Part shown: piece by piece, positions 1 through 6,430 of the stretch | Numbering within the stretch: position 1 is the stretch's first letter | How the letters are laid out: every line of letters begins with the position of its first letter | NCBI RefSeq assembly: GCF_017255295.1 | Contig: NZ_JAFKDE010000003.1 | Span: 248,001 to 312,000, forward strand | DNA: 64,000 nucleotides | From: Nitratireductor aquimarinus | GTDB lineage: Bacteria; Pseudomonadota; Alphaproteobacteria; Rhizobiales; Rhizobiaceae | Direction: 5' to 3' | Position numbers and translations under genes: made by a program | Notes under the pieces: model-generated | What the model was told of the DNA's origin: nothing | What the model saw: only the letters and a program-made list of their open reading frames with translations | The model's database searches: none

Positions 1-212
1 TGGCGCCCTACACGAACATGCCCGACGATGTGAAGGCGGCTGCCGAAGCCGTTGAAGCGAAGATCAGGGATGAGGGCTTCAACCCCTTCACCGGTCCCGT
101 CTACAAGCAGGATGGCACGCTGTGGCTCGAAGAGGGTGAGGTCGCACCCGATGGTGACGTTCTCAGCATCAACTTCTATGTGAAGGGCGTGGACGACCAG
201 CTGCCGAACTGA
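1..212 (+). CDS. BMP-family ABC transporter substrate-binding protein, C-terminal end (5' partial)
   Basis: Only the last ~70 codons lie in the window; the frame is open from base 3 to the TGA at 210-212. The residues FNPFTGPVYKQDG followed by an acidic stretch and SINFYVKGVDDQLPN match the C-terminus of BMP (basic membrane protein/PnrA-like) periplasmic binding proteins, which bind nucleosides or related small molecules for an ABC importer. Family knowledge supports the class but not the ligand. The permease and ATPase genes would lie outside the window. A rho-independent terminator follows at 242-269. Confidence 0.75.
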   Translation, partial: APYTNMPDDVKAAAEAVEAKIRDEGFNPFTGPVYKQDGTLWLEEGEVAPDGDVLSINFYVKGVDDQLPN

Positions 213-241
213 TCGGCATCCTCGCAGTCTTCTGCATTCGG

Positions 242-269
242 AAAAGGCGGCTCTCGGGCCGCCTTTTTT
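242..269 (+). terminator. Rho-independent terminator
   Basis: A GGCGGC/GCCGCC stem with a six-base loop, flanked by AAAA on the left and TTTTTT on the right, lies about 30 bases after the BMP gene stop. This is a textbook intrinsic terminator. Confidence 0.9.
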
Positions 270-361
270 GCGTCTAACCGCTTGCCCGCGAATGCTCCTG
301 CCACAGCCCTGTCAGGAGCACTGTGCCAGAACGGCTGCGAGCAAAAAGGGAAGGCAAATCC

Positions 362-1009
362 ATGCTTAAATTCTACCACGCGCCGTGGTCCCGTTCCTCA
401 AGCGTGTTGTGGCTTCTGGAAGAGTTGCAGGCACCCTATGATCTCGAACTGGCCGACATGCATGCACAGGGCGGCGTGCCTGAGAGCTATCGTGCGATCC
501 AGCCGAGCAAGAAAGTGCCGGCCATCGTTCACGACGGTCATATCGTGACCGAGCGCGCGGCAATCACGCTTTATCTCGCCGACATGTTTCCCGAGGCAGG
601 GCTCGCGCCCGCCATCGATGACCCGGCGCGCGCCGCCTATCTGCGGTCGCTCGTCTATCACGACGCGGTGTTTGATCCGGTCGTCTGCGCGCGCGTTCAC
701 GGACTGGCCTATGAGAGCCGTGACTATCCCTTCGGGACCTTTGACGACATGGTGGCGTTTCTGGAGCGCCAGCTTGGCGAGACGCCATACGCTGCCGGAG
801 ACCGTTTCACCGCCGCCGACGTTCAGCTTGGAACCGGCATCGGCTACACGATGAACATCATGAACGCCCTCCCGGAACGCCCCGTCTTCAAAGAATATGT
901 CGCAAGGATCGAGCAGCGGCCGGCCTACCGCAAGGCGCAGCAGATCGACATGGAACTGGCTTCGAGAATTCCGTTCTTTTCAGGAGAAAATGCGCCAGGA
1001 AAAGTCTGA
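362..1009 (+). CDS. Glutathione S-transferase family protein
   Basis: Encodes 215 residues. The N-terminal half has the thioredoxin-fold start (MLKFYHAPWSRSSSVLWLLEEL) and the PSKKVPAIVHDG glutathione-site segment with the cis-proline, followed by the TERAAITLYLAD transition into the all-helical C-terminal domain. A longer reading frame begins at 323, but ATG 362 fits the family N-terminus and follows a GGGAAGG ribosome site. GSTs are cytosolic dimers that conjugate or reduce electrophiles with glutathione; the substrate cannot be told from sequence. The gene is convergent with speE, and a hairpin separates them. Confidence 0.85.
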   Translation: MLKFYHAPWSRSSSVLWLLEELQAPYDLELADMHAQGGVPESYRAIQPSKKVPAIVHDGHIVTERAAITLYLADMFPEAGLAPAIDDPARAAYLRSLVYHDAVFDPVVCARVHGLAYESRDYPFGTFDDMVAFLERQLGETPYAAGDRFTAADVQLGTGIGYTMNIMNALPERPVFKEYVARIEQRPAYRKAQQIDMELASRIPFFSGENAPGKV

Positions 1010-1019
1010 AGGAAGGCGC

Positions 1020-1038
1020 GGGCAGGCGGGGCCTGCCC
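1020..1038. terminator. Convergent-gene hairpin
   Basis: GGGCAGGC and GCCTGCCC form an eight-base-pair stem with a GGG loop in the 34-base gap between the converging GST and speE stops. It has no clear T-run, so it may act as a weak or rho-assisted end or as a stabilising 3' structure for both transcripts. Confidence 0.5.
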
Positions 1039-1043
1039 GGCGC

Positions 1044-1904
1044 TTATTTCGTTGCTTCCTCAAGCAGCGTTTCGATGAAACGCGGCAGGGCGAAAGAAGC
1101 CCTGTGATGTGCGGGCGTGTAGTACCGTGTGTCGATACCAGCCATGCGCTGTGCGAGCGTTTCTTCGCTCACCTTCAGCGTATCGGCATTGTCGGTCGAC
1201 CAGCCGAGCGTCATGTGTCCGCCGAAATAGGTCGGTACCGCAACGAGATAGCAGCTTGCAATCTCAAACACGGAGCGCAGGCCGCGCATGGCGGTCTGGA
1301 ACTCTTCCGGCTGAAGGAACGGCACGCCGTTCTGGCTGACGACGATGCCGCCAGGGCGCAGAATGCGCTTCAAATTCCGGTAGAATTCGGTCGTGAACAG
1401 CACCGCGCCCGGACCGGACGGGTCTGTGGAATCCACCAGAATGACGTCGAAGCGTTGATCGGTTTCGGCCGCAAACGCAGCGCCGTCGGCAATCTCCACT
1501 TTGAAGCGGGGATCATCGAAGACGGACGCATTGAAATCCGCGAAATGTTCTTTCGAGAATTCCAGAACCGAAGCGTCGATCTCGACCTGGGTGAGGGTGC
1601 CAACACGCTTGTGCTTCAGCACTTCCTCGGCAAGGCCGCAATCGCCGCCACCGATGATCAGCACATCGGCAGGGTTGTCATGCGCCGCAATCGGCACATG
1701 CGCGAGCATCTCGTGATACATGAACTCGTCGCGGCTGGTGACCTGCACCGCCCCGTCGAGCATCAGGACCTTGCCGAAGATGCCGTTGCGGATCAGCGCC
1801 AGCTGATGATGTCCTGTACCATCCTGGTACAGGACATCATCGACATCAAAAACGATGCTGACGCCGTTGTGCAGGGTCTCGGCGATCGTTTTGCGTTCGC
1901 TCAC
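1044..1904 (-). CDS. speE: Spermidine synthase
   Basis: 286 residues, the usual length. It transfers aminopropyl from decarboxylated S-adenosylmethionine to putrescine in the cytosol. Visible family features are the N-terminal VLYQDGTGHHQ segment, the LMLDGAVQVTSRDEFMYHEM block, the nucleotide-binding VLIIGGGDCGLAEEV loop and the DVILVDSTDP active-site region with its catalytic aspartate. Its ATG overlaps the speD stop by four bases, so speD-speE is one operon and the decarboxylated donor made by SpeD is used directly. A 17-base-pair perfect inverted repeat lies inside the 5' part of the coding sequence (see 1805-1841). Confidence 0.95.
   Translation of the reverse strand: MSERKTIAETLHNGVSIVFDVDDVLYQDGTGHHQLALIRNGIFGKVLMLDGAVQVTSRDEFMYHEMLAHVPIAAHDNPADVLIIGGGDCGLAEEVLKHKRVGTLTQVEIDASVLEFSKEHFADFNASVFDDPRFKVEIADGAAFAAETDQRFDVILVDSTDPSGPGAVLFTTEFYRNLKRILRPGGIVVSQNGVPFLQPEEFQTAMRGLRSVFEIASCYLVAVPTYFGGHMTLGWSTDNADTLKVSEETLAQRMAGIDTRYYTPAHHRASFALPRFIETLLEEATK
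1805..1841. repeat. 17-bp perfect inverted repeat inside speE
   Basis: Bases 1805-1821 (GATGATGTCCTGTACCA) are the exact reverse complement of 1825-1841, with only TCC between them. In the speE mRNA this would be a very stable hairpin about 65 bases after the start codon. It is built from codons for conserved residues, so it may be partly fortuitous. Confidence 0.9.
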
Positions 1905-2380
1905 GCGCTTCGCCCCCGCAACAGTTCCTGCACGTCAATGCGACCCGGCGAGAAGGCGCGCTGCAGCACATCGATGCAGCGTTCCGGCTCCGCGTCGCCG
2001 CACATGAAGATATCCAGAGCCGCGTAGCTCCGCTCCGGCCACGAATGGATGGAGATGTGGCTTTCCGCCAGAACGGCAACGCCGCTCACCCCGCCATTCG
2101 GTTCGAATGGATGCAGATGGATATGCAGCAAAGTCGCGCCGGCTGCATTCACGCAGTCGACGAGCGTTTGCTGGATATACGGCAGATCGTCGAGACGCTC
2201 GGCCTCGAACAGATCAACGATAAAGTGCGATCCGGCGCACAGCACGCCGTTCTTCTCGATGAAGTGATCTTTGTCGTCGCAAACCGCCGGAGCGGGCTGC
2301 GCTGTGGTGTTTTCTTCCTTTTGGGCGGTGTTCAGTACAACTGAATCCATCCCCAATTGGAAAAGGGCGTCTTGCGACAT
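1901..2380 (-). CDS. speD: S-adenosylmethionine decarboxylase proenzyme
   Basis: 159 residues. It decarboxylates S-adenosylmethionine to the aminopropyl donor for SpeE. The small, SpeH-like prokaryotic type is recognised by the AESHISIHSWPE segment: the proenzyme cleaves itself before the serine of ESH, which becomes the pyruvoyl cofactor. HIHLHPFEPNGGVSGVAVL upstream and YAALDIFMCGD downstream are also typical. The frame opens further upstream to 2476, but ATG 2380 is preceded by a GGAGAGG ribosome site and starts a plausible N-terminus with a ~35-residue variable extension. It is first in the speD-speE operon. Confidence 0.93.
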   Translation of the reverse strand: MSQDALFQLGMDSVVLNTAQKEENTTAQPAPAVCDDKDHFIEKNGVLCAGSHFIVDLFEAERLDDLPYIQQTLVDCVNAAGATLLHIHLHPFEPNGGVSGVAVLAESHISIHSWPERSYAALDIFMCGDAEPERCIDVLQRAFSPGRIDVQELLRGRSA

Positions 2381-2410
2381 GGCGTCCTCTCCAACCAGCA
2401 GATGTCTGAG

Positions 2411-2462
2411 GCCTGACCATTCAGGCGTGGCCCGTATATATGCAACGAAAGTGGCGACGCAA
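2411..2462 (-). promoter_or_regulatory. Putative speDE promoter with 5' dyad
   Basis: Read on the minus strand, TTGCGT (2462-2457) and TATATA (2440-2435) are 16 bases apart and could be -35 and -10 elements. Just downstream, where the transcript would start, GCCTGA-ccat-TCAGGC (2411-2426) is a perfect dyad. It could be an operator or a 5' mRNA hairpin. This is inference from sequence alone. Confidence 0.4.
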
Positions 2463-2709
2463 GCATAATCATTCATCGAATTTTATGACATTTTTGCAGC
2501 AGCCGGGTGCGAATACGCATTACCCCTGCGTCACATTTCGGCGATGCAGGGCATGTGCGGTCTGTATATTTCCTGACGTATACATTTATAAATCATGGCA
2601 TCATTTCACATTTCCAGGCGGAATAAGTATTTTACAAATTTTTGTATCGCCATAAGAATAGATCTTATTGAAATAACTTATTTAATGTTTGTAACAAAGA
2701 TATACGATA
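2463..2709 (+). promoter_or_regulatory. AT-rich intergenic region upstream of the acyl-peptide cluster
   Basis: From about 2580 the composition shifts sharply to A+T, unlike the GC-rich surroundings. It contains small dyads: AAATAACTTATTT (2671-2683) and TTTGTAACAAA (2688-2698), the latter ending only 11 bases before the first start codon. CCCTGC and GCAGGG also form a loose inverted repeat near 2524-2551. No gene is seen. It is the likely promoter and operator region of the 2710-7752 operon. Confidence 0.5.
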
Positions 2710-3831
2710 ATGAACCTGAATGGAGAGTTCTCGGATTGGCTCGCGACCAACCAGGTTGATGAAAAATTCCTTCTGAGAAATTTAACCGGCAAACCATTCT
2801 CTCGACAGGCGTTCGCCCCTGAATCAGCCGCCGTCGGTGAAGTTCCAGAGATGTCTGCAGAAGAGGCCTGGGCGCTTGCGTCGCAGTCTCTTGCGGCAGC
2901 GCTGCCGCGACTCGCGCGGTTGATTCGATTTGTCCGAAACCGTGCGCCCAAATGCCTTGAGCCAAAGGCCGGGAAGCCGGAAAGGGCGTTCACCTATGAT
3001 CATGGCCGCCGGCAATTGCCGTTCGTCAGTTGCAGCTATCGCGGCCAGGCGTCCGACATTCTGACGGTCGCACATGAATTCTCTCATGCGCTTCAGATTG
3101 TCGCTTCGGCAAATTCTGCCATGCCGCCTCTGGCGCGTGAGGTCTGCGCGTTCATTGGCGAGCATGCGCTTCTGGACTGGGCCCGGCAGAATGCTTCTCC
3201 ATTGCTGCCCCGTCTTGAGGCAGCCTGGGCGGCGGACAATCAATGCTATATGGGCGCGGATGCCGAGCGATTACGCAAAGCGCTTGCCCGCAAAAGCGGA
3301 GCTTACGATTATCGCTGGAACTACCCGGTCGCTCGTGTTCTTGCCTGTGCGATCTGGCGTCACTGGGAGCGCGCGGAGATCATCGCGCTCTTTCGCAGCG
3401 GAGCTGCTGCGCCCTCCCTGCTGATCGGGGGCACGCGGACGCTGCGGCCACATTTTGATCTGCCGCCCTTACCCCTTGATGGTGGCGAGACCGTCAAACT
3501 CTATCGTCAGATCGGCGTTGCGACGCTGCTTGATCTACAGGAAGGCTCTGGGCGCGAACAGGCTGGTGCAGAGTTGTCCAGGCGCTATGGCACCCTTTTG
3601 AGGTGCATGCAGAGCCGCAGTCTCTTCATCGCTCTCGACCGCGAAAATGTGCCCATTGGATACGCCACATGGCAGCGGGACGAAGAGAAAACCATCACGG
3701 CGCATTCCTGCGTACCGCAGACTGAACGGCTGCCGTTTTTCCTCAAATCGCTTTCCCGAGCCTGCCCTGATGTAGGTCGCGTTGTCGAGCGTTCCTGTCA
3801 GTTGGCCAGTCGCGAGAGGCCGGCCTCATGA
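2710..3831 (+). CDS. M3-like zinc metallopeptidase with C-terminal HlyC-like domain
   Basis: 373 residues, not a family I recognise as a whole. The N-terminal two thirds resemble the catalytic core of M3 oligopeptidases: FVSCSYRGQASDILTVAHEF leads into HEFSH (His122, Glu123, His126), and Glu144 in REVCAFIGEHALLD is the probable third zinc ligand. A later AYDYRWNYPVARVLA resembles the M3 substrate-side helix. Residues ~265-365 align by eye with HlyC-type acyltransferases (IGVATLLDL, FIALDRENVPIGYATWQRD), but the catalytic histidine position is lost. No signal peptide is seen. The stop overlaps the next ATG by four bases, so it is translationally coupled to the intact acyltransferase. Its role is inferred to be leader removal or substrate binding. 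The start has a poor ribosome site. Confidence 0.7.
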   Translation: MNLNGEFSDWLATNQVDEKFLLRNLTGKPFSRQAFAPESAAVGEVPEMSAEEAWALASQSLAAALPRLARLIRFVRNRAPKCLEPKAGKPERAFTYDHGRRQLPFVSCSYRGQASDILTVAHEFSHALQIVASANSAMPPLAREVCAFIGEHALLDWARQNASPLLPRLEAAWAADNQCYMGADAERLRKALARKSGAYDYRWNYPVARVLACAIWRHWERAEIIALFRSGAAAPSLLIGGTRTLRPHFDLPPLPLDGGETVKLYRQIGVATLLDLQEGSGREQAGAELSRRYGTLLRCMQSRSLFIALDRENVPIGYATWQRDEEKTITAHSCVPQTERLPFFLKSLSRACPDVGRVVERSCQLASRERPAS

Positions 3832-4250
3832 CGGCAATCGATGTCTATGCGGGCGCTGGCTATGTTCTGGAGCTCTTGGCGCGGTCACCCTATCACCGGC
3901 CGTTCCCGTTCCGGCGCTATTTCGAAGTCGAGATCCTGCCGCCCCTTCAGTGCAGCCAGGCGCGCTTCTATCTGACGCCGGGCGGCATCCCGACCGGTTT
4001 TATCAGCTGGGCCTTGCTGGATGACGCCACGCTGGACGAGATACTCTCCACCGGCCGGGCACTCAGGGCAGGTGAGTGGGCGTGTGGTGAAAACCTGTTC
4101 TTCAACGACTTCATCGCGCCATACGGGACGCTTCCGGAAATCGTCAAAGACCTGAAAACGAATATGTTCCCGGGGCGGCAGGCGACCAGCATTCGCCGCC
4201 ACCCGGATGGTTCCATCAGGTCTGTGAAACGCTGGAAAGCGTCCAGATAA
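3828..4250 (+). CDS. HlyC-family toxin-activating lysine acyltransferase
   Basis: 140 residues, somewhat shorter than HlyC (170). This family moves a fatty acyl chain from acyl-ACP to the side chain of internal lysines of RTX protoxins in the cytosol. The catalytic pair is present: His23 in RSPYHRPF (HlyC SSPLHRNW) and Asp94 in FFNDFIAPYG (HlyC FIDWIAPFG). The middle FYLTPGGIPTGFISWALL matches the HlyC strand pair. No RTX protein is encoded nearby; the only small secreted candidate is the peptide at 4416. It is coupled to the metallopeptidase gene by an ATGA overlap. The family call is firm by motif; the substrate is inferred. Confidence 0.83.
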   Translation: MTAIDVYAGAGYVLELLARSPYHRPFPFRRYFEVEILPPLQCSQARFYLTPGGIPTGFISWALLDDATLDEILSTGRALRAGEWACGENLFFNDFIAPYGTLPEIVKDLKTNMFPGRQATSIRRHPDGSIRSVKRWKASR

Positions 4251-4259
4251 ATTCGTTTC

Positions 4260-4382
4260 GCCGAAGCAACTGGCCGAAACCGGGGGCGGTTATTGTGCTT
4301 CTTCGGCAAGAGATGCTTTCGCCGTTTTGCGTCGAAAGCATACCGGTGATTTTTCCACCGGTTTAACTGCCGGATATCCGGC
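4260..4382 (+). repeat. Series of inverted repeats before the peptide gene
   Basis: Between the acyltransferase stop and the peptide start lie, in order: GCCGAAG (4260-4266) with CTTCGGC (4301-4307); ATGCTTTCG (4313-4321) with CGAAAGCAT (4333-4341); ACCGGTG (4342-4348) with CACCGGT (4356-4362); and the 14-base palindrome GCCGGATATCCGGC (4369-4382). The last three are back to back. Such a run could be an attenuator, an mRNA processing and stability site that raises peptide over enzyme output, or operators for a separate peptide promoter. Confidence 0.75.
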
Positions 4383-4415
4383 TCAATAGTAAAAGTCATT
4401 TTGAAGAGGTTACCA

Positions 4416-4634
4416 ATGTTTACAGATATTGATTTCGCTGATGATTGCCTGGACAGCGCTTTCAGCTTCGGAGGCGGTGGTGAAGGCAAACTGGCCGGTG
4501 GCATCATTGGCGCATTTATCGGCGGTTTGGTTGGCGGTTGCATTGGCGCCGTTCCGGGCGCTGAGATCGGGGGCGTTGTCGGCAACACTGTCGGCGGTCT
4601 CATCGGTGACGTGATCGACAGCGCAGTGGCCTGA
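4416..4634 (+). CDS. Glycine-zipper bacteriocin-like precursor peptide
   Basis: 72 residues from ATG 4416, which follows GAAGAGG at a good distance; a TTG at 4401 would add five residues but destroys that spacing. The N-terminus is acidic (MFTDIDFADDCLD), then GGGGEGKLAGG, then a ~45-residue hydrophobic run of GxxxG and GG repeats typical of membrane-inserting glycine-zipper peptides and class II bacteriocins. There is exactly one lysine (Lys25), preceded by Gly, matching the Gly-Lys context of known HlyC acylation sites. Two cysteines are at 11 and 42. I infer that it is the substrate of the neighbouring acyltransferase and exporter. It could instead be a small membrane protein. Confidence 0.75.
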   Translation: MFTDIDFADDCLDSAFSFGGGGEGKLAGGIIGAFIGGLVGGCIGAVPGAEIGGVVGNTVGGLIGDVIDSAVA

Positions 4635-4695
4635 CCGGCTCTTTGCGCCAATCGTTGTTGCAGCCCGCAGCTTGGAGCGAGGGCTGTAGCGATAT

Positions 4696-4719
4696 GGGGC
4701 CGTGGGGTTCCGCGGCCCT
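4696..4719 (+). terminator. GC-rich hairpin after the peptide gene
   Basis: GGGCCG and CGGCCC arms, with extra G-U pairing, form a hairpin about 65 bases after the peptide stop and 40 bases before the exporter gene. It has no T-run. It may be a partial terminator or a 3' stabiliser that separates high peptide expression from exporter expression. Confidence 0.4.
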
Positions 4720-4759
4720 GTGTCTGCCAGACAAACCACGCCACTGATGGTTTCCAGAT

Positions 4760-6430
4760 ATGACACCAAACACCTCGCTTCCGGGGCAGGGCGTTCCGCT
4801 CTCCTGGTTCAGCACCACGCTGCGCAAGCACAGCTTGCTCTATGCGGAGCTCACCTTTCTGGCCATATGCGTTCGGCTGATTGGTCTGCTGGAGCCCTTT
4901 GTCTTTCAGGTGGTGATCGACCGCATTCTGCCGTTTCAGCGTGAAGCGTCTTTGATTGTCGTTATCGTCGTCCTGATCGGCGCCAACCTCTTTTCGCTCG
5001 GCTTCAATCTTCTGGCGGCGTTTCTCGGCGTCTCGGTCGCAAATCGCCTCACATCGGAACTTGGACGCCGGCTCTTCGATCACCTCTTTCGGCTCCCGCT
5101 GCGGCATTTCCGACGATGGCCGGTGGGGGAAACCCTGTCACGGATCGGCGAGACCGACACAATTCGCGGGTTTCTGATCGGGGTCACGACGGGTGCGTCG
5201 CTCGATCTTCTGTTCATCGGCGTCTATTTCATGGTTCTCCTGTCCATCTCGGGCAAGCTCACCATGGTCGTGGCCTTTGCGCTCCCGCTTCAGGCGCTGC
5301 TCTATATGTGTTTCGGGCCTGTTCTGCGAAAGCGCCTGCGCGCCCAGTTCGATGCCGGATCACATCATCAGGCGCGCATGGTGGAAAACCTTTCAGGCAT
5401 GACCGCCGTAAAAGCCCTGACGGCCGAAGGGGCCATGCTGTCGCGCTTAAGCGAAACGCTCGCGCAGACCCTGAATGCCTCCCGCCGCGTCTACACGATG
5501 AACGCGGTCAGCGGGCAGCTGATCGGCCTTTGCGAAAAGGGCATCTTCATCGGTGTCATCTATATCGGCGCACAGCAGGTCTTCGCCGGAGAGCTTACCC
5601 TTGGCCAGCTGATCGCGTTTCAGTTGATCGCAGAGAAGATCGCCGCGCCGATTGCCGGGTTTTCGAAGCTCTGGCAGGACTGGCAGAACCTTCGAATTTC
5701 CCGCCAGCGCCTGGGCGACATTCTCAACAGCGAGCAGGAAAAATTCGGCAGCGGGAGTGTTTTTCCGGATGACATCGAACCACGGCTTGCCTTTCAGGGG
5801 GTCTCGTTCGGTTATGGGCCAGACGAGCCGCCGGTCATCAGCGGGCTTGATCTTTCCCTTGAACCGCGGACCTGTACGCTGGTGGTCGGGCCGTCGGGCA
5901 TAGGCAAGTCCACATTCGGACGTCTCGCCGCCGGTCTCGAAGAACCGCAGAGCGGGATCATAACCGTCGGTGGTCAGGATCTGGCGGCGTTCGAACCGGA
6001 AAGCCTGCGCTCCCGCGTCGTTTATGTGCCTCAGGAGCCCTATCTCTTCTCTGGAACATTGCGCGAAAACCTGCTGCTGCGCACACCGGACGCCAGCGAT
6101 GCCGAAATCCTAGACGCGCTTCGCATCTCTGCCGCCGGGGAACTGGTGTTCCGCCTTGCGCAGGGGCTTGATACCGAGGTCGGGGAGCGTGGCTCGGCCC
6201 TGTCAGGCGGGCAGAAGCAGCGCGTGGCCATCGCGCGCGCAATTCTTCAAAAGCCCGCCATCCTGATACTGGATGAACCCACAAGCGCACTTGATGAGGC
6301 AGCGCAGCACCGGCTGGTCTCCGAGCTCATGCAGCTCAGAAAGCAACTGACCGTTATCGTGATCACACATCGTCCGGATGTCTTTGCCGGAGCGGATCGC
6401 GTCATTGATTTCGGTTTGGGGAGACATTGA
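4760..6430 (+). CDS. HlyB-like type I secretion ABC transporter (permease-ATPase)
   Basis: 556 residues: six-helix exporter domain (residues ~25-310) and ATPase (~340-556). Walker A GPSGIGKST (~376), the Q-loop in YVPQEP, signature LSGGQKQR (~480), Walker B ILILDEPTSALD (~500) and the H-loop ITHRPD are all intact. The start of the membrane domain (LLEPFVFQVVIDRIL) is closest to HlyB-type exporters, yet the N-terminal C39 or C39-like domain of ~125 residues found in HlyB and in peptidase-containing bacteriocin exporters is missing. Substrate recognition or leader cleavage must therefore be done elsewhere, perhaps by the metallopeptidase at 2710. It acts in the inner membrane with the HlyD protein encoded next. 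Confidence 0.9.
   Translation: MTPNTSLPGQGVPLSWFSTTLRKHSLLYAELTFLAICVRLIGLLEPFVFQVVIDRILPFQREASLIVVIVVLIGANLFSLGFNLLAAFLGVSVANRLTSELGRRLFDHLFRLPLRHFRRWPVGETLSRIGETDTIRGFLIGVTTGASLDLLFIGVYFMVLLSISGKLTMVVAFALPLQALLYMCFGPVLRKRLRAQFDAGSHHQARMVENLSGMTAVKALTAEGAMLSRLSETLAQTLNASRRVYTMNAVSGQLIGLCEKGIFIGVIYIGAQQVFAGELTLGQLIAFQLIAEKIAAPIAGFSKLWQDWQNLRISRQRLGDILNSEQEKFGSGSVFPDDIEPRLAFQGVSFGYGPDEPPVISGLDLSLEPRTCTLVVGPSGIGKSTFGRLAAGLEEPQSGIITVGGQDLAAFEPESLRSRVVYVPQEPYLFSGTLRENLLLRTPDASDAEILDALRISAAGELVFRLAQGLDTEVGERGSALSGGQKQRVAIARAILQKPAILILDEPTSALDEAAQHRLVSELMQLRKQLTVIVITHRPDVFAGADRVIDFGLGRH

Noticed and set aside
4401-4415. TTG upstream start for the glycine-zipper peptide
   Set aside because: Using it would place the GAAGAGG ribosome site inside the coding sequence; ATG 4416 has ideal spacing.
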